A stretch of DNA of 64,000 nt from CALFVT01 sp039989855. GTDB lineage: Bacteria; Pseudomonadota; Alphaproteobacteria; Caulobacterales; Maricaulaceae. The translations under genes were made by a program, and so were the position numbers. Shown here in pieces: positions 42,277 to 51,683 of the stretch. Position 1 is the stretch's first letter, and each line of letters starts with the position of its first letter. Location: positions 1 through 64,000 of the forward strand of contig JBDXGZ010000017.1 in NCBI GenBank assembly GCA_039989855.1, read 5' to 3'. Below the pieces are notes generated by a model. It ran no database searches. It worked only from the letters and a program-made list of their open reading frames with translations, and was not told where the DNA came from.

Positions 42277-42444
42277 TTATTTGATTTTACCTTCTTTAAA
42301 GTCGACGTGTTTACGTACAACGGGGTCATACTTACGCTTGACCATTTTTTCTGTCATTGTCCGGGCATTTTTCTTTGTAACATAGAAATATCCGGTATCT
42401 GCCGTCGAGTTGAGGCGGATTTTAATTGTAGCAGGTTTCGCCAT
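42277..42444 (-). CDS. rpmG: 50S ribosomal protein L33
   Basis: A 55-residue ribosomal protein: it starts MAKPATIKIRLNSTADTG, continues with YVTKKNARTMTEKM and closes with YDPVVRKHVDFKEGKIK, the standard L33 sequence. It is the cysteine-free form, which needs no zinc. It lies between the end of pleD and a Nudix gene, with an intrinsic terminator 26 bp downstream. Confidence 0.96.
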   Translation of the reverse strand: MAKPATIKIRLNSTADTGYFYVTKKNARTMTEKMVKRKYDPVVRKHVDFKEGKIK

Positions 42445-42604
42445 TTTACCAATCCTTCGGAGCCGTAGCTCACATTTAAATTCGAAGCGCGCAACATAGT
42501 CCGCAAAACATCAAAGTCAACACGATTTTTTCGCTGACTTATCAGAGCAGAATTCAAAGCAATTTAATGAGTTATTCGTCCGCGTAAATGCATGTCTATT
42601 TGCC

Positions 42605-43363
42605 TTAAATAGGCTCATAAGTCATGGCGTAATCATTACGCTCCCAGCGTGAGTAAAACACAGCGTTCGCAGGCTGTTTACCGTTTAAATAATCACCAAG
42701 CACATGTAGCATCATCTCTGTAGCGCGCGCCGTTTTAAGGGATTTAATTTCGTCCAGACTATACCAGCCGAGGTTTAGCAGCTCTGCACTATCGACCATT
42801 TGCCCTTTCAAGGTCGTCTCGTCCACATGACGGAGTAAGAACCATGTATCAAAGCGTTTATGACGATAAGGCGGCGTTACGGCACGCCCAAAGATTTCAA
42901 TTTCACTCATATCAGCCAGTAAACTTTGTTGACGCAGAGCGTCCCAACTTGGATGGTTTATGTTTTTGATAGGTCTGTCAGTTTTTTGCGTCAGGCAGAG
43001 GCCCGTTTCTTCAAACGTTTCGCGAATCGCCGCGAGGACAACCGCGCGCGCACGGGCATCATTATAATGTTTAGACAGGATCCGTTTCGTCTTCGGCAGC
43101 ATTTTGCCTGTATGCGGCGCAAAGCTATCGGCGCGGTCAACACGTCCCCCAGGGAAGACATAGACTGAAGGCATGAAATCATGGGCACGAGCGCGCTGTC
43201 CCATTAGGATTTGCGGATTGTCTTTTGTGCCCCGGTACAGCACAATCGTAGAGGCGAGACGCGGACGCGGCGCGCGGCCCAGCTTTGCTCTCATCTCCTT
43301 GTCCTTGTCGGTCAAGGTCAGAGCCTTGGTCATTTTGAACTTATCGAATTTGGTCGAACTCAT
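42605..43363 (-). CDS. Nudix hydrolase (RppH/NudL-like region)
   Basis: A 252-residue Nudix-superfamily protein. The domain starts with STIVLYRGTK, has the box region VFPGGRVDRADS and then a long insertion (about 27 residues) before RAVVLAAIRETFEETGL, so GG and REXXEE are present but the spacing is longer than the classical GX5EX7REUXEEXGU. This split-box form is common in alphaproteobacterial proteins next to rnr. I start at ATG 43363, 13 bp after the rnr stop; a longer frame overlaps rnr. Substrate unknown. Confidence 0.85.
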   Translation of the reverse strand: MSSTKFDKFKMTKALTLTDKDKEMRAKLGRAPRPRLASTIVLYRGTKDNPQILMGQRARAHDFMPSVYVFPGGRVDRADSFAPHTGKMLPKTKRILSKHYNDARARAVVLAAIRETFEETGLCLTQKTDRPIKNINHPSWDALRQQSLLADMSEIEIFGRAVTPPYRHKRFDTWFLLRHVDETTLKGQMVDSAELLNLGWYSLDEIKSLKTARATEMMLHVLGDYLNGKQPANAVFYSRWERNDYAMTYEPI

Positions 43364-43376
43364 AAGACAAGGATAC

Positions 43377-45635
43377 TCATCTGCGGCGACCTCGGGATTT
43401 AGAACCGCCAGATCCTCCTTTACGTGGGCCGCCTTTGCCACGGTAACCGCCGCGGTTATGTCGTTTAGGGGGGCGCTTGCCTTTTTCAGGGGGTGTGAGG
43501 ATTTCGAAAATCATGCCGCCCGTAATCGGGTTGGCTTCTTTCAAGCGAACTTGCACACGCCGTCCAAACTTATAACGGTTACCGCTCTCTTCGCCGATAA
43601 GGCATTTAAGCTTATCATCGAAAACGTAATACTCGCGGCCCAATGTATGGGCAGGGATTAACCCGTCCGCACCTGTTTCGTCGAGCGTAATAAACAAGCC
43701 GTGCTTGGTGACACCTGAAATACGCGCACCGAATTCAGCACCAATCTGGCCTTCAAGAAATTGCGCAATATAGCGGTCTTTGGCGTCACGCTCTGCGGCC
43801 ATGGCGCGGCGTTCCGTATCGGATATATGCTGAGCTGTTTCGCTTAAGCGGCTTTCCTCGGTCTTAGACGTCCCGTCATCGCCAAAGCCGTGCATCTTGA
43901 TAAGCGCACGGTGAATGGCTAAATCCGCATAACGGCGAATTGGGGAGGTGAAATGGGCATAGTGAGTGAGGTTAAGTCCGAAGTGACCCTTGGCGTCTAG
44001 GCCGTAATAGGCTTGGGACTGAGAACGCAGCACGGCCATGCCGACAGTTTCGGAAAGATCATTGTCTCCCGCGTCTGCCAAAAGCCCGTTGAGCCGTTTG
44101 GTTGAAGGTCGCCCACCTTTGGCCCACTTCATCCCAATCGCGGGGAGGAAGTCTGCGAGGCCGTCTAGTTTTTCTAAGCTTGGCGGCTCATGCACGCGCA
44201 CAATCGATTTGATGCCTTTTTCCGCGAGGCTTTCCGCCGCCGCGACATTGGCTTGCACCATAAATTCTTCAATTAGCTTATGGGCGTCATAGCGTTCTTT
44301 GACGGTGATTTTGGCAATCGTGCCGTCATCATTAATATGGATTCGTCGTTCGGGGAGGTCAATGGCGAGAGGCTCACGGTCAGTGCGTGCGCGCTTTAAG
44401 CTTTCATAGGCGGCGCGAATGTTGCCGAGCGATTCTAACACGGGCACAGCCACCTCGGGGGGATTGCCGTCAAACGTTTCCTGTGCTTGAGCGTAAGTCA
44501 AACGCGCATGGGAGCGCATAAGCCCCCGCGTAAACTTATGCTCAATCTTCGTGCCGTCTTTGCGGATACGCATCCGAACGGCCATGCAGTAGCGGTCTTC
44601 ATGTGGCCGCAAAGAACAAAGGTTATTAGAGAGTTCCTCGGGCAGCATCGGCTCAACACGGTCAGGGAGGTAAACCGAATTCCCGCGTTTCACCGCAGAT
44701 TTATCAAGCGCACTTTCAGGGCGGACGTAATGGGCGACATCAGCAATCGCAACCCAGAGAATATGCCCACCTTGGTTGGTATCGTTTGTGTCAGGCTCAG
44801 CAAAGATCGCATCATCGAAATCTTTGGCGTCCACAGGGTCAATGGTCAAAAGACCGACCTCGCGCAAGTCTTCGCGGCCCTTGGTCAGGACAGGGGCTTT
44901 GGCGGCTTTGGCGTCATTAATCACTTCAGGGTCAAAGCCAACAGGGATGTTATGCGCGGCGAGTGACATCAGTGTCGGCGCTTTCGGATCATTCATATCC
45001 GCGAGCAATTCAACAATTTGCCCGATCTTTTCATATTTAGATTTTGAGCGCAGAGCTTCATAGAGAACCAGCGTTCGCTCTTTCGCGTCTTTGGGCAGGT
45101 TCTTGACCCGCAGCTCATCGCGTTGGCGTTTATCTATCGGTTTAATTATCCAGCCGCGCCCATCTTTCATCAACAGTCCCATATGGCGAGAGGGGCCGCG
45201 TGAGAGCTTCTTGAGGACTTGCGCCGTGCGTGGGGTGGCCTCGCCGTCTTTAATGCGGCAGAGCGCGCGTCCACCGACGCCAAGCGTGGTAGAGCTTCCG
45301 TGGCCCTTGGCTTTTTTCGAGGTTTTGCCCTCATGGACGATAAATTCAGGCGGGGCGCTATCACCTTCCCATTGGTCAGGGACGGCGCGCATATCGCCCA
45401 TATCGTCAATATGAGTAATTCGCATGACCATAACTCGCGGCAGGGCACTGGCTTCGCGGTAGGTTTTCTTTTTCGATAAGATCAACGTGCCGTCATCGAC
45501 CATCTCGCGCAGGGTTGCGCGTAGCTCTCTGCGGTCATCACCTTTGACGCCAAATTCACGCGCTAAGTCACGACGGGCGAGGCGGTCTGGTTCAGCACGA
45601 ACCGCTTCCATTATTTGTTCGCGGCTCGGGATCAT
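43377..45635 (-). CDS. rnr: Ribonuclease R
   Basis: A 752-residue 3'-5' exoribonuclease. The RNB domain shows DFDDAIFAEPD and HYVRPESALDKSAVKRGNSVY with the catalytic Asp cluster, LRSQSQAYYG and HYAHFTSPIRRYADL; an S1 domain (GARISGVTKHGLFITL) and a basic Gly/Arg-rich tail (KRPPKRHNRGGYRGKGG) follow. It degrades structured RNA and works in trans-translation. It lies between topA and a Nudix gene, 12 bp after topA. Confidence 0.95.
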   Translation of the reverse strand: MIPSREQIMEAVRAEPDRLARRDLAREFGVKGDDRRELRATLREMVDDGTLILSKKKTYREASALPRVMVMRITHIDDMGDMRAVPDQWEGDSAPPEFIVHEGKTSKKAKGHGSSTTLGVGGRALCRIKDGEATPRTAQVLKKLSRGPSRHMGLLMKDGRGWIIKPIDKRQRDELRVKNLPKDAKERTLVLYEALRSKSKYEKIGQIVELLADMNDPKAPTLMSLAAHNIPVGFDPEVINDAKAAKAPVLTKGREDLREVGLLTIDPVDAKDFDDAIFAEPDTNDTNQGGHILWVAIADVAHYVRPESALDKSAVKRGNSVYLPDRVEPMLPEELSNNLCSLRPHEDRYCMAVRMRIRKDGTKIEHKFTRGLMRSHARLTYAQAQETFDGNPPEVAVPVLESLGNIRAAYESLKRARTDREPLAIDLPERRIHINDDGTIAKITVKERYDAHKLIEEFMVQANVAAAESLAEKGIKSIVRVHEPPSLEKLDGLADFLPAIGMKWAKGGRPSTKRLNGLLADAGDNDLSETVGMAVLRSQSQAYYGLDAKGHFGLNLTHYAHFTSPIRRYADLAIHRALIKMHGFGDDGTSKTEESRLSETAQHISDTERRAMAAERDAKDRYIAQFLEGQIGAEFGARISGVTKHGLFITLDETGADGLIPAHTLGREYYVFDDKLKCLIGEESGNRYKFGRRVQVRLKEANPITGGMIFEILTPPEKGKRPPKRHNRGGYRGKGGPRKGGSGGSKSRGRRR

Positions 45636-45647
45636 GCGCGGTGTGTC

Positions 45648-48284
45648 CTATTCCTCAGCAGCAGGTTTTTTCTTGGCTGCAGGTTTCTTTTTTGCGGCAG
45701 TTTTCTTTTTAGCCGCTGGCTTCTTTTTAGCCGCTGTTTTCTTTTTGGCAGGAGCTTTTTTCTTTGCGGCTTTTTTCTTGCCTGACTTTGCTTCTTTTTC
45801 CGCAATATATTCTAGCGCCATATCAATGTTAACATCTTCAGGCGTTGTGCCTTTTGGAATCGTTGCATTGATTTTCTCATATTTAATATAAGGGCCGTAG
45901 CGACCATCCATGATTTGGATAGGCTTTTCGGTTGTTGGATGTTTGCCAAGGTCTTTAAGGACAGTGCCACCCCTTGTGCGCCCACCGCCTTTGGCAATTT
46001 TTTCGGCGATCAGATCAACCGCGCGGTTAATGCCGACTTCAAACAAATCATTGGCATCGGGTAAGTTCACAAAGGTTCTATTGTGCACAATAAATGGCCC
46101 ATAACGACCGATATTGGCCGAGATCATGACGCCGTCTTCTGGATGGTTACCAATTTCGCGCGGTAAGGTCAGAAGCTTCAGCGCTTTCTCAAGGTCGATA
46201 CTATCGAACGCCCAGCCTTTCGGCAGACCTGTCCGCTTTGGCTTGGCTTCTTCACCGAGCTGCACATAAGGACCGAATCGGCCATTCTTTAGGAAGATAT
46301 CTTCGCCCGTATCAGGATGTTGTCCGAGCATTTTATCTTCGCCGTTACCAGCTGCCGCCTGACCGCTCTGTCCGAAGGGACGGGTAAACTTACATTCAGG
46401 ATAGTTGGAACAGCCGACAAACGCGCCGTAACGCCCTAGCTTTAAAGAATGCTCCCCATCTTCGCAGGTCTGGCATGAGCGCGGGGCAGAGCCGTCTTCG
46501 CGCTCTGGGAAAGCGAGCGGGGCGAGCGCTACGTTCAACGCGTCCAGAACATTGGTCACGCGGAGCTCTTTGGTCTCATCGATATGGGAGGAGAACTGCG
46601 TCCAGAAATCTCTTAGGAGGGCTTTCCAGTTGAGGTCCCCTGCGGAGACTTTATCGAGCCGTTCTTCAAGATCAGCGGTGTAATCATATTGAACATATTT
46701 CGCGAAGAAGTTTTCCAAAAAGGCCGTGACCAAACGTCCTTTATCGGACGGGGTAAAGCGTCGCTTATCGAGGGTGACATAATCACGGTCTTGGAGGACT
46801 TTAAGGATAGAGGCGTAGGTTGACGGGCGGCCAATGCCGAGCTCTTCCATACGCTTCACAAGGCTGGCTTCTGAGAAGCGCGGCGGAGGCTGTGTGAAAT
46901 GCTGTTCGGTTTCAATCGTTTTAGCGGTGGCGTCTTCGCCTTCGGTGACGGGCGGGAGAAGTCCGCTATCATCCTCGTTTTCCTCAGCCTTCGGCGTGGC
47001 AACTTCATAGAGCTTTAGGAAACCGTCAAAGCGAACAACAGATCCCGTTGTTCTAAGGCCGACCGTATTGGCGTCGTCGCCAATCTCGATCGTTGTACGC
47101 TCCATTTGCGCATTTTCCATTTGGCTGGCCATAGCCCGTTTCCAAATCAGCTCATAAAGTTTTTTCTGGTCGCCAGATAATGGCAGACGGTCAGGGTGAC
47201 GGTGGAAACTTGTCGGACGGATGGCTTCATGGGCCTCTTGCGCATTCTTGGCTTTGTTTTTGAACATGCGCGGAGATTTTGGCAGGTAACTATCGCCAAA
47301 TTCTTTCGTTACGGCGCTACGAGCATCAGCCACAGCCTCGCCGACCATAGAGATACCATCGGTTCGCATATAGGTGATGAGACCGACGGTTTCGCCGCCA
47401 ATATCTATACCCTCATAAAGACGCTGCGCGGTTTGCATGGTGCGGGTCGCGCTAAAGCCAAGCTTACGGGAGGCGTCTTGTTGCAAGGTGGATGTTGTAA
47501 AGGGCGCGTAAGGTTTACGCTGCACGGGTTTGGCCACAACAGACTTAATGGAAAGGGTTGCCGCTTTTACAGCCGCTTCTGCAGCCTTAGCGTGGGTTTC
47601 GTTTTCAAGAGAAAACTTATCAAGCTTGTCACCATTTAGGCTGACAAGGCGTGAGGTGAAGCTTGACTTAGCGCTTGTGTTGATTTCTGATGTTAGGGAC
47701 CAATACTCGCGCGGTTTAAATTGTTCGATTTCATTTTCGCGTTCACAGACGAGGCGAAGAGAAACGGATTGAACACGTCCAGCAGAGCGTGCGCCGGGCA
47801 GTTTTCGCCATAAAACAGGGGAGAGATTAAAGCCTACAAGGTAATCGAGCGCTCGGCGCGCGAGGTAAGCTTCGACTAACTCCATGTCGAGTTCGCGTGG
47901 GTTTGCTATCGCCGTGGTAACAGATTTCTTGGTAATGGCGTTAAACACGACGCGCTCAATAGGCTTATCTTTTAAGAGGCCACCGCGTTTTTTTGAGAGA
48001 ACTTCGAGCAAATGCCACGAAATTGCTTCACCTTCGCGGTCCGGGTCAGTCGCGAGAATAAGTTTGTCAGAGGCTTTAAGCGCCGTCTCAATGTCTTTGA
48101 TTCGGCTCTTAGATTTGGTGTCCACATTCCACGTCATAGCAAAATCCGTCTCAGGGTCAACCGAGCCGTTCTTGGACGGCAAGTCGCGCACATGGCCAAA
48201 ACTGGCTAAGACTTTATAGTCTTTACCGAGATATTTCTCGATTGTTTTGGCTTTCGCTGGGGATTCGACAATGACGAGGTTCAT
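45648..48284 (-). CDS. topA: DNA topoisomerase I
   Basis: An 878-residue type IA topoisomerase that relaxes negative supercoils. The Toprim motif VIVESPAKAKTIEKYLG opens it, the catalytic Tyr is in LITYMRTDG, and zinc-ribbon repeats (CQTCEDGEHSLKLGRYGAF...CSNYPECKF) follow. The final 40 or so residues are a Lys/Ala-rich repeat (KKKPAAKKK type) that should bind DNA non-specifically. I start at ATG 48284; a frame to 48374 has no homology. First gene of the topA-rnr-Nudix run. Confidence 0.96.
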   Translation of the reverse strand: MNLVIVESPAKAKTIEKYLGKDYKVLASFGHVRDLPSKNGSVDPETDFAMTWNVDTKSKSRIKDIETALKASDKLILATDPDREGEAISWHLLEVLSKKRGGLLKDKPIERVVFNAITKKSVTTAIANPRELDMELVEAYLARRALDYLVGFNLSPVLWRKLPGARSAGRVQSVSLRLVCERENEIEQFKPREYWSLTSEINTSAKSSFTSRLVSLNGDKLDKFSLENETHAKAAEAAVKAATLSIKSVVAKPVQRKPYAPFTTSTLQQDASRKLGFSATRTMQTAQRLYEGIDIGGETVGLITYMRTDGISMVGEAVADARSAVTKEFGDSYLPKSPRMFKNKAKNAQEAHEAIRPTSFHRHPDRLPLSGDQKKLYELIWKRAMASQMENAQMERTTIEIGDDANTVGLRTTGSVVRFDGFLKLYEVATPKAEENEDDSGLLPPVTEGEDATAKTIETEQHFTQPPPRFSEASLVKRMEELGIGRPSTYASILKVLQDRDYVTLDKRRFTPSDKGRLVTAFLENFFAKYVQYDYTADLEERLDKVSAGDLNWKALLRDFWTQFSSHIDETKELRVTNVLDALNVALAPLAFPEREDGSAPRSCQTCEDGEHSLKLGRYGAFVGCSNYPECKFTRPFGQSGQAAAGNGEDKMLGQHPDTGEDIFLKNGRFGPYVQLGEEAKPKRTGLPKGWAFDSIDLEKALKLLTLPREIGNHPEDGVMISANIGRYGPFIVHNRTFVNLPDANDLFEVGINRAVDLIAEKIAKGGGRTRGGTVLKDLGKHPTTEKPIQIMDGRYGPYIKYEKINATIPKGTTPEDVNIDMALEYIAEKEAKSGKKKAAKKKAPAKKKTAAKKKPAAKKKTAAKKKPAAKKKPAAEE

Positions 48285-48485
48285 AATAAAGTCCGGATAC
48301 CGAGTGCTGCGGAGATTCCACTGCATGAAACGCCGCCATTTGGAGCAGGACATTATAAATGTCAATGCACCCAAATGTAGATTTATATAATTACGTCGAA
48401 TTATAGGGTTACCTTTATAAGGTTGCTATGATAATAACTGCATGTTAAGGTTGTATTGCAGATATTTTAAAACGGGCTTATTATT

Positions 48486-48680
48486 ATGGTAAAAGTTGAT
48501 GTAGTGCAAAAAAGCAAACTTGATATTGATCCTAACTCGGCTAAGAACTACATTGCCGATATGGTTTCACAACTACACGAAATTGCCCAATGTGCGGGAT
48601 TGGAACATGAAGCCGTATTATTATATGCGACCGGCTTAGCTATTTCGAAGGATCGTGTTGCCCCTATAGATCGAAGATAA
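48486..48680 (+). CDS. Small conserved hypothetical protein
   Basis: A 64-residue helical protein. The stretch KNYIADMVSQLHEIAQCAGLEHEAVLLYATGL resembles a short alphaproteobacterial family of unknown function that sits in such gaps. It is the only plus-strand gene in the 42.3-55.2 kb run, and its 3' end overlaps the dprA stop by 17 bp in antiparallel. Start ATG with an A-rich leader. No role can be assigned. Confidence 0.6.
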   Translation: MVKVDVVQKSKLDIDPNSAKNYIADMVSQLHEIAQCAGLEHEAVLLYATGLAISKDRVAPIDRR

Positions 48681-49770
48681 GACCAATCCGACCATCAATA
48701 TCACTTGTGATATCACCGTTGAGTTCTAGTTCAAGCAGGGCGGCGCTAGCGATTTGAACAGGTATTTTAGAGGCACGTATGATCTCGTCACGCGGCGCGA
48801 GGCTCGGGGAGAGTAATTGCAACAGGTGACTTTTAGCGGTCTCAATTGACTGGCTTGCCGCTTGCCAGTCAAAAGGTTCGTTTTCATAATCATCACTTGA
48901 GGGTTCCATGACATGAAGCGGTGATAATTGTTCAATGACGCGTTGCACATCTTCTGATGATTCGACTAACGCTGCTCCTTGTTGGATGAGGCGATTACAG
49001 CCTTTGGTGCGCGGGTCGAGCGGGGAGCCTGGCACGGCCATAACTTCACGGTTTTGCTCAAGTGCGTAGCGCGCGGTGATTAGCGTGCCAGACCGCTCAG
49101 CGGCTTCAATGACGATGACGCCTTTGGAGAGGCCTGAGATAATACGGTTGCGGCGCGGGAAGTCCCGGGCGGTGGCTCTATATCCAAGGGGGCTTTCAGA
49201 TACGAGGCAGCCCTTTTCACGGATCGCGTGGTAAAGCTCCGTGTTTTGCCTTGGATAAATATGATCAACACCGCCGCCAAGCACGGCAACCGTACCCGTT
49301 TCTAAACTCGCGGCGTGGGCACTAGCATCTATACCGCGCGCAAGGCCCGAGATGATATTATGCCCCATCTCTCCCAGCTCATGAGCAAGCTGCCGCGCGA
49401 ATCGTAGTCCCATAGCTGAGGCATTGCGCGAGCCAATAATTGCAAGGCCTGCTGTGTTGAAAATATCTGTACGCCCAAGGCAGCATATAACAGGCGGTGC
49501 AGGGTCGACCATTTTTAGATAATCAGGATAAGCGTCTTCGCAGGACATGAGAAAGGTTGCGCCCATTTGATCGGCCGCGTCCATTTCCGCTTCTATCTCT
49601 TGCAGGGATGGGATGCGTATAGATTTTTTTCTGATGATTTGCGGGAGGGCTTTGAGCGCTGCGTCAGCCGTTTTATAACGTATGAGGAGATCGCGAAAGG
49701 TAACGGGCCCAACGGTAGACGTTCGGTAAAGCCGCAGCCAGTCGCGTTTCTCCCCCCAAGATAATTCCAT
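48664..49770 (-). CDS. dprA: DNA processing protein DprA
   Basis: A 368-residue protein that loads RecA on incoming single-stranded DNA in natural transformation. The Rossmann-like DprA domain shows LAIIGSRNASAMGLRFARQLA, ISGLARGIDASAHAASLETG, VAVLGGGVDHIYPRQN, FPRRNRIISGLSKGVIVIEAA and GTLITARYALEQNREV. A winged-helix C-terminal part follows (ELNGDI). Its start overlaps the plsY stop by one base, so they are cotranscribed. It hints that the organism can take up DNA, which bears on the mosaic at 18-22 kb. Confidence 0.93.
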   Translation of the reverse strand: MELSWGEKRDWLRLYRTSTVGPVTFRDLLIRYKTADAALKALPQIIRKKSIRIPSLQEIEAEMDAADQMGATFLMSCEDAYPDYLKMVDPAPPVICCLGRTDIFNTAGLAIIGSRNASAMGLRFARQLAHELGEMGHNIISGLARGIDASAHAASLETGTVAVLGGGVDHIYPRQNTELYHAIREKGCLVSESPLGYRATARDFPRRNRIISGLSKGVIVIEAAERSGTLITARYALEQNREVMAVPGSPLDPRTKGCNRLIQQGAALVESSEDVQRVIEQLSPLHVMEPSSDDYENEPFDWQAASQSIETAKSHLLQLLSPSLAPRDEIIRASKIPVQIASAALLELELNGDITSDIDGRIGLIFDL

Positions 49771-50393
49771 TAGCGCGTCTCGGGTTTGGATTTTTTACCG
49801 ATTTTAGGTTCTTCGCCTTTCAAGATGCGCCTAATATTGGCGCGGTGGCGAATGAAAATAACCAATGTTAAAAGAGCGCTGACGATTGCTAACTCTCGGC
49901 TTGTGAATATATGAGCCGCAATAGGGGCTACGATAGCCGCCATCAGGGCAGAAAAGGATGACATGCGCGATAGAAAGGCGGTTATCAGCCAGGTCCCGCA
50001 AGCGATAAGTCCAATCGGCCATGCGGCGGTGAGCAAAAAGCCTAGGTAGGTTGCGACGCCCTTACCGCCTTTAAAGCCGAGCCAAACTGGAAAACAATGA
50101 CCGATTAGGGCCATGCCGCCTGCATAAATACCGTAAGGATGTCCAAATCCAAGCAGTTTGTGAACGAGGAAAAAGGCAAAACCTGCTTTGCCTGCGTCTA
50201 AAAGCAAAGTGATGAAAGCAAGATCTTTACGGCCTGTCCTCAGCACATTGGTTGCGCCGATATTGCCGCTACCAATGTTTCTGATGTCACCTTGCCCTGT
50301 GAACCGCGCAATGATGAGGCCAAATGGGATAGACCCAAGGGCATAACCTGTGATGAGAGAGTAGATGAGTGTTAAACTTATAGCGTCTGGCAT
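49770..50393 (-). CDS. plsY: Glycerol-3-phosphate acyltransferase PlsY
   Basis: A 207-residue inner-membrane enzyme that acylates glycerol 3-phosphate with acyl phosphate to start phospholipid synthesis. Motifs: GYALGSIPFGLIIARF, DIRNIGSGNIGATNVLRTG, and GHCFPVWLGFKGGKGVATYLG. Five or so membrane helices and a basic C-terminus are visible. It follows the pyrC-like gene by 18 bp and overlaps dprA by one base, so pyrB, the pyrC-like gene, plsY and dprA probably form one transcript. Confidence 0.95.
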   Translation of the reverse strand: MPDAISLTLIYSLITGYALGSIPFGLIIARFTGQGDIRNIGSGNIGATNVLRTGRKDLAFITLLLDAGKAGFAFFLVHKLLGFGHPYGIYAGGMALIGHCFPVWLGFKGGKGVATYLGFLLTAAWPIGLIACGTWLITAFLSRMSSFSALMAAIVAPIAAHIFTSRELAIVSALLTLVIFIRHRANIRRILKGEEPKIGKKSKPETR

Positions 50394-50411
50394 TACGTTA
50401 TTGTGACGGGG

Positions 50412-51683
50412 TTATGCGTCTAAGTCAAAGACGATTTCGCCGTCAATAATAGTTTTAACCGCACGGCCTGTTAAGCGGCGGCGGTCAAAAGGCGTGTTTT
50501 TAGACTTTGAAACGAGCGCTTGATTATCCACAAACCAGGGTCGGTTCGGGTCAATAAGGATGAGGTCTGCAGTTGCGCCTTCTGCAATTTGCCCCGCGTT
50601 GATCCCTAACATTTGCGCTGGCGTGATGGTCATGGCCCGCAATAAAGCCATGAGATCAAGCCCGTCGTCATGGGTCAGAGTCAAGGCGGCTGACAGCATC
50701 ACCTCAAGCCCAACTGCGCCTGCAGCGGCTTCGGCGAAGGGAAGGCGTTTTTGTCCTGCTCCCTGCGGATTATGGGCTGATACAATCACGTCGATGGTTC
50801 CGTCATTCACAGCGTCGATTAAAGCTTGTCGGTCAGTCTCTTCGCGCAGAGGCGGGTCAAGCTTGGCGAAGCTGCGGTAGTCACCAATATCAAGACTGTT
50901 GAGGCAGAGATTGTTAAAACTGACAGAGCAGGCAAGGTCGAGGTCGCGGGATTTCGCTGTGCGTATAACATCCACCGCGTCTTTTGATGAAATCAAATCA
51001 ATCAGCAAGCGCCCGCCTGTGAGTTCAGCCAGAGCAATATCGCGGTCAACCATGATCCGCTCACTGGCGGACGGGATGCCCGTGAGCCCGAGGCGGGCCG
51101 AAAGGTCACCTTCATGCATAACGCCGCCTGCGGCGAGGGATGGCTCGACGGGGCGGTGGGCGATGAGCGCGTTAAAGGCCGCGCTATAAGAGAGAATGCG
51201 GCGCATGATCTGTGCGTCCGTGATCGGCGTGTCGCCATTGGAAAACATAACTGCGCCTGCATCGCTCATTAGGCCGATTTCCGTCAGGCTTGTCCCGTCG
51301 AGGCCTTTGGTAATGGCACCTGCGGCGTGAATATTGACGGGGGCTTCGGCGCCTTGGCGCTCGATGAAATGGATAAGGGAAATATCGTCAATCACAGGAT
51401 TCGTATCAGGCATGACGACCATTGACGTTATGCCGCCAGCCATAGCGGCGGCTGCCGCGCTCATGATGGTTTCGCGGTGCTCTTGCCCCGGTTCGCCTGT
51501 GGTGACGCGCATATCGACTAAGCCAGGAGCGGCTATCAGGCCTGTACCGTCAATCGTCAGAGTGGCGGCGAGGTGCTCGCCGATATTGGCGATCTTGCCG
51601 TCTGATATATATATGTCTGTAATTTCATCGCGGTTTGAGGCGGGGTCCATCAAGCGGACATTGGTGATTAGGATATCTTTCAT
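50412..51683 (-). CDS. pyrX: Dihydroorotase-like protein, probably inactive (PyrX/PyrC')
   Basis: A 423-residue amidohydrolase of the dihydroorotase type that has lost its catalytic residues. The zinc motif DxHxHxREPG reads DMRVTTGEPG, so the HxH ligands are gone. The catalytic segment TDHAPH reads SAHNPQ, so the Asp is gone. A later His position (THxS type) reads IDLISS. The overall fold motifs (MPDTNPV, GLEVMLSAAL, GINAGQIAEGATADLILID) are kept. In several proteobacteria such an inactive partner is needed to assemble aspartate carbamoyltransferase. It overlaps pyrB by four bases. Another, active pyrC should exist elsewhere. Confidence 0.85.
   Translation of the reverse strand: MKDILITNVRLMDPASNRDEITDIYISDGKIANIGEHLAATLTIDGTGLIAAPGLVDMRVTTGEPGQEHRETIMSAAAAAMAGGITSMVVMPDTNPVIDDISLIHFIERQGAEAPVNIHAAGAITKGLDGTSLTEIGLMSDAGAVMFSNGDTPITDAQIMRRILSYSAAFNALIAHRPVEPSLAAGGVMHEGDLSARLGLTGIPSASERIMVDRDIALAELTGGRLLIDLISSKDAVDVIRTAKSRDLDLACSVSFNNLCLNSLDIGDYRSFAKLDPPLREETDRQALIDAVNDGTIDVIVSAHNPQGAGQKRLPFAEAAAGAVGLEVMLSAALTLTHDDGLDLMALLRAMTITPAQMLGINAGQIAEGATADLILIDPNRPWFVDNQALVSKSKNTPFDRRRLTGRAVKTIIDGEIVFDLDA

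Noticed and set aside
42441..42500. tRNA-like segment near TTCGAA
   Set aside because: No acceptor stem or anticodon arm can be drawn; it is the rpmG leader.
50522..50532. TTATCCACA DnaA box inside the pyrC-like gene
   Set aside because: A single box inside coding sequence, with no cluster or strand switch around it.
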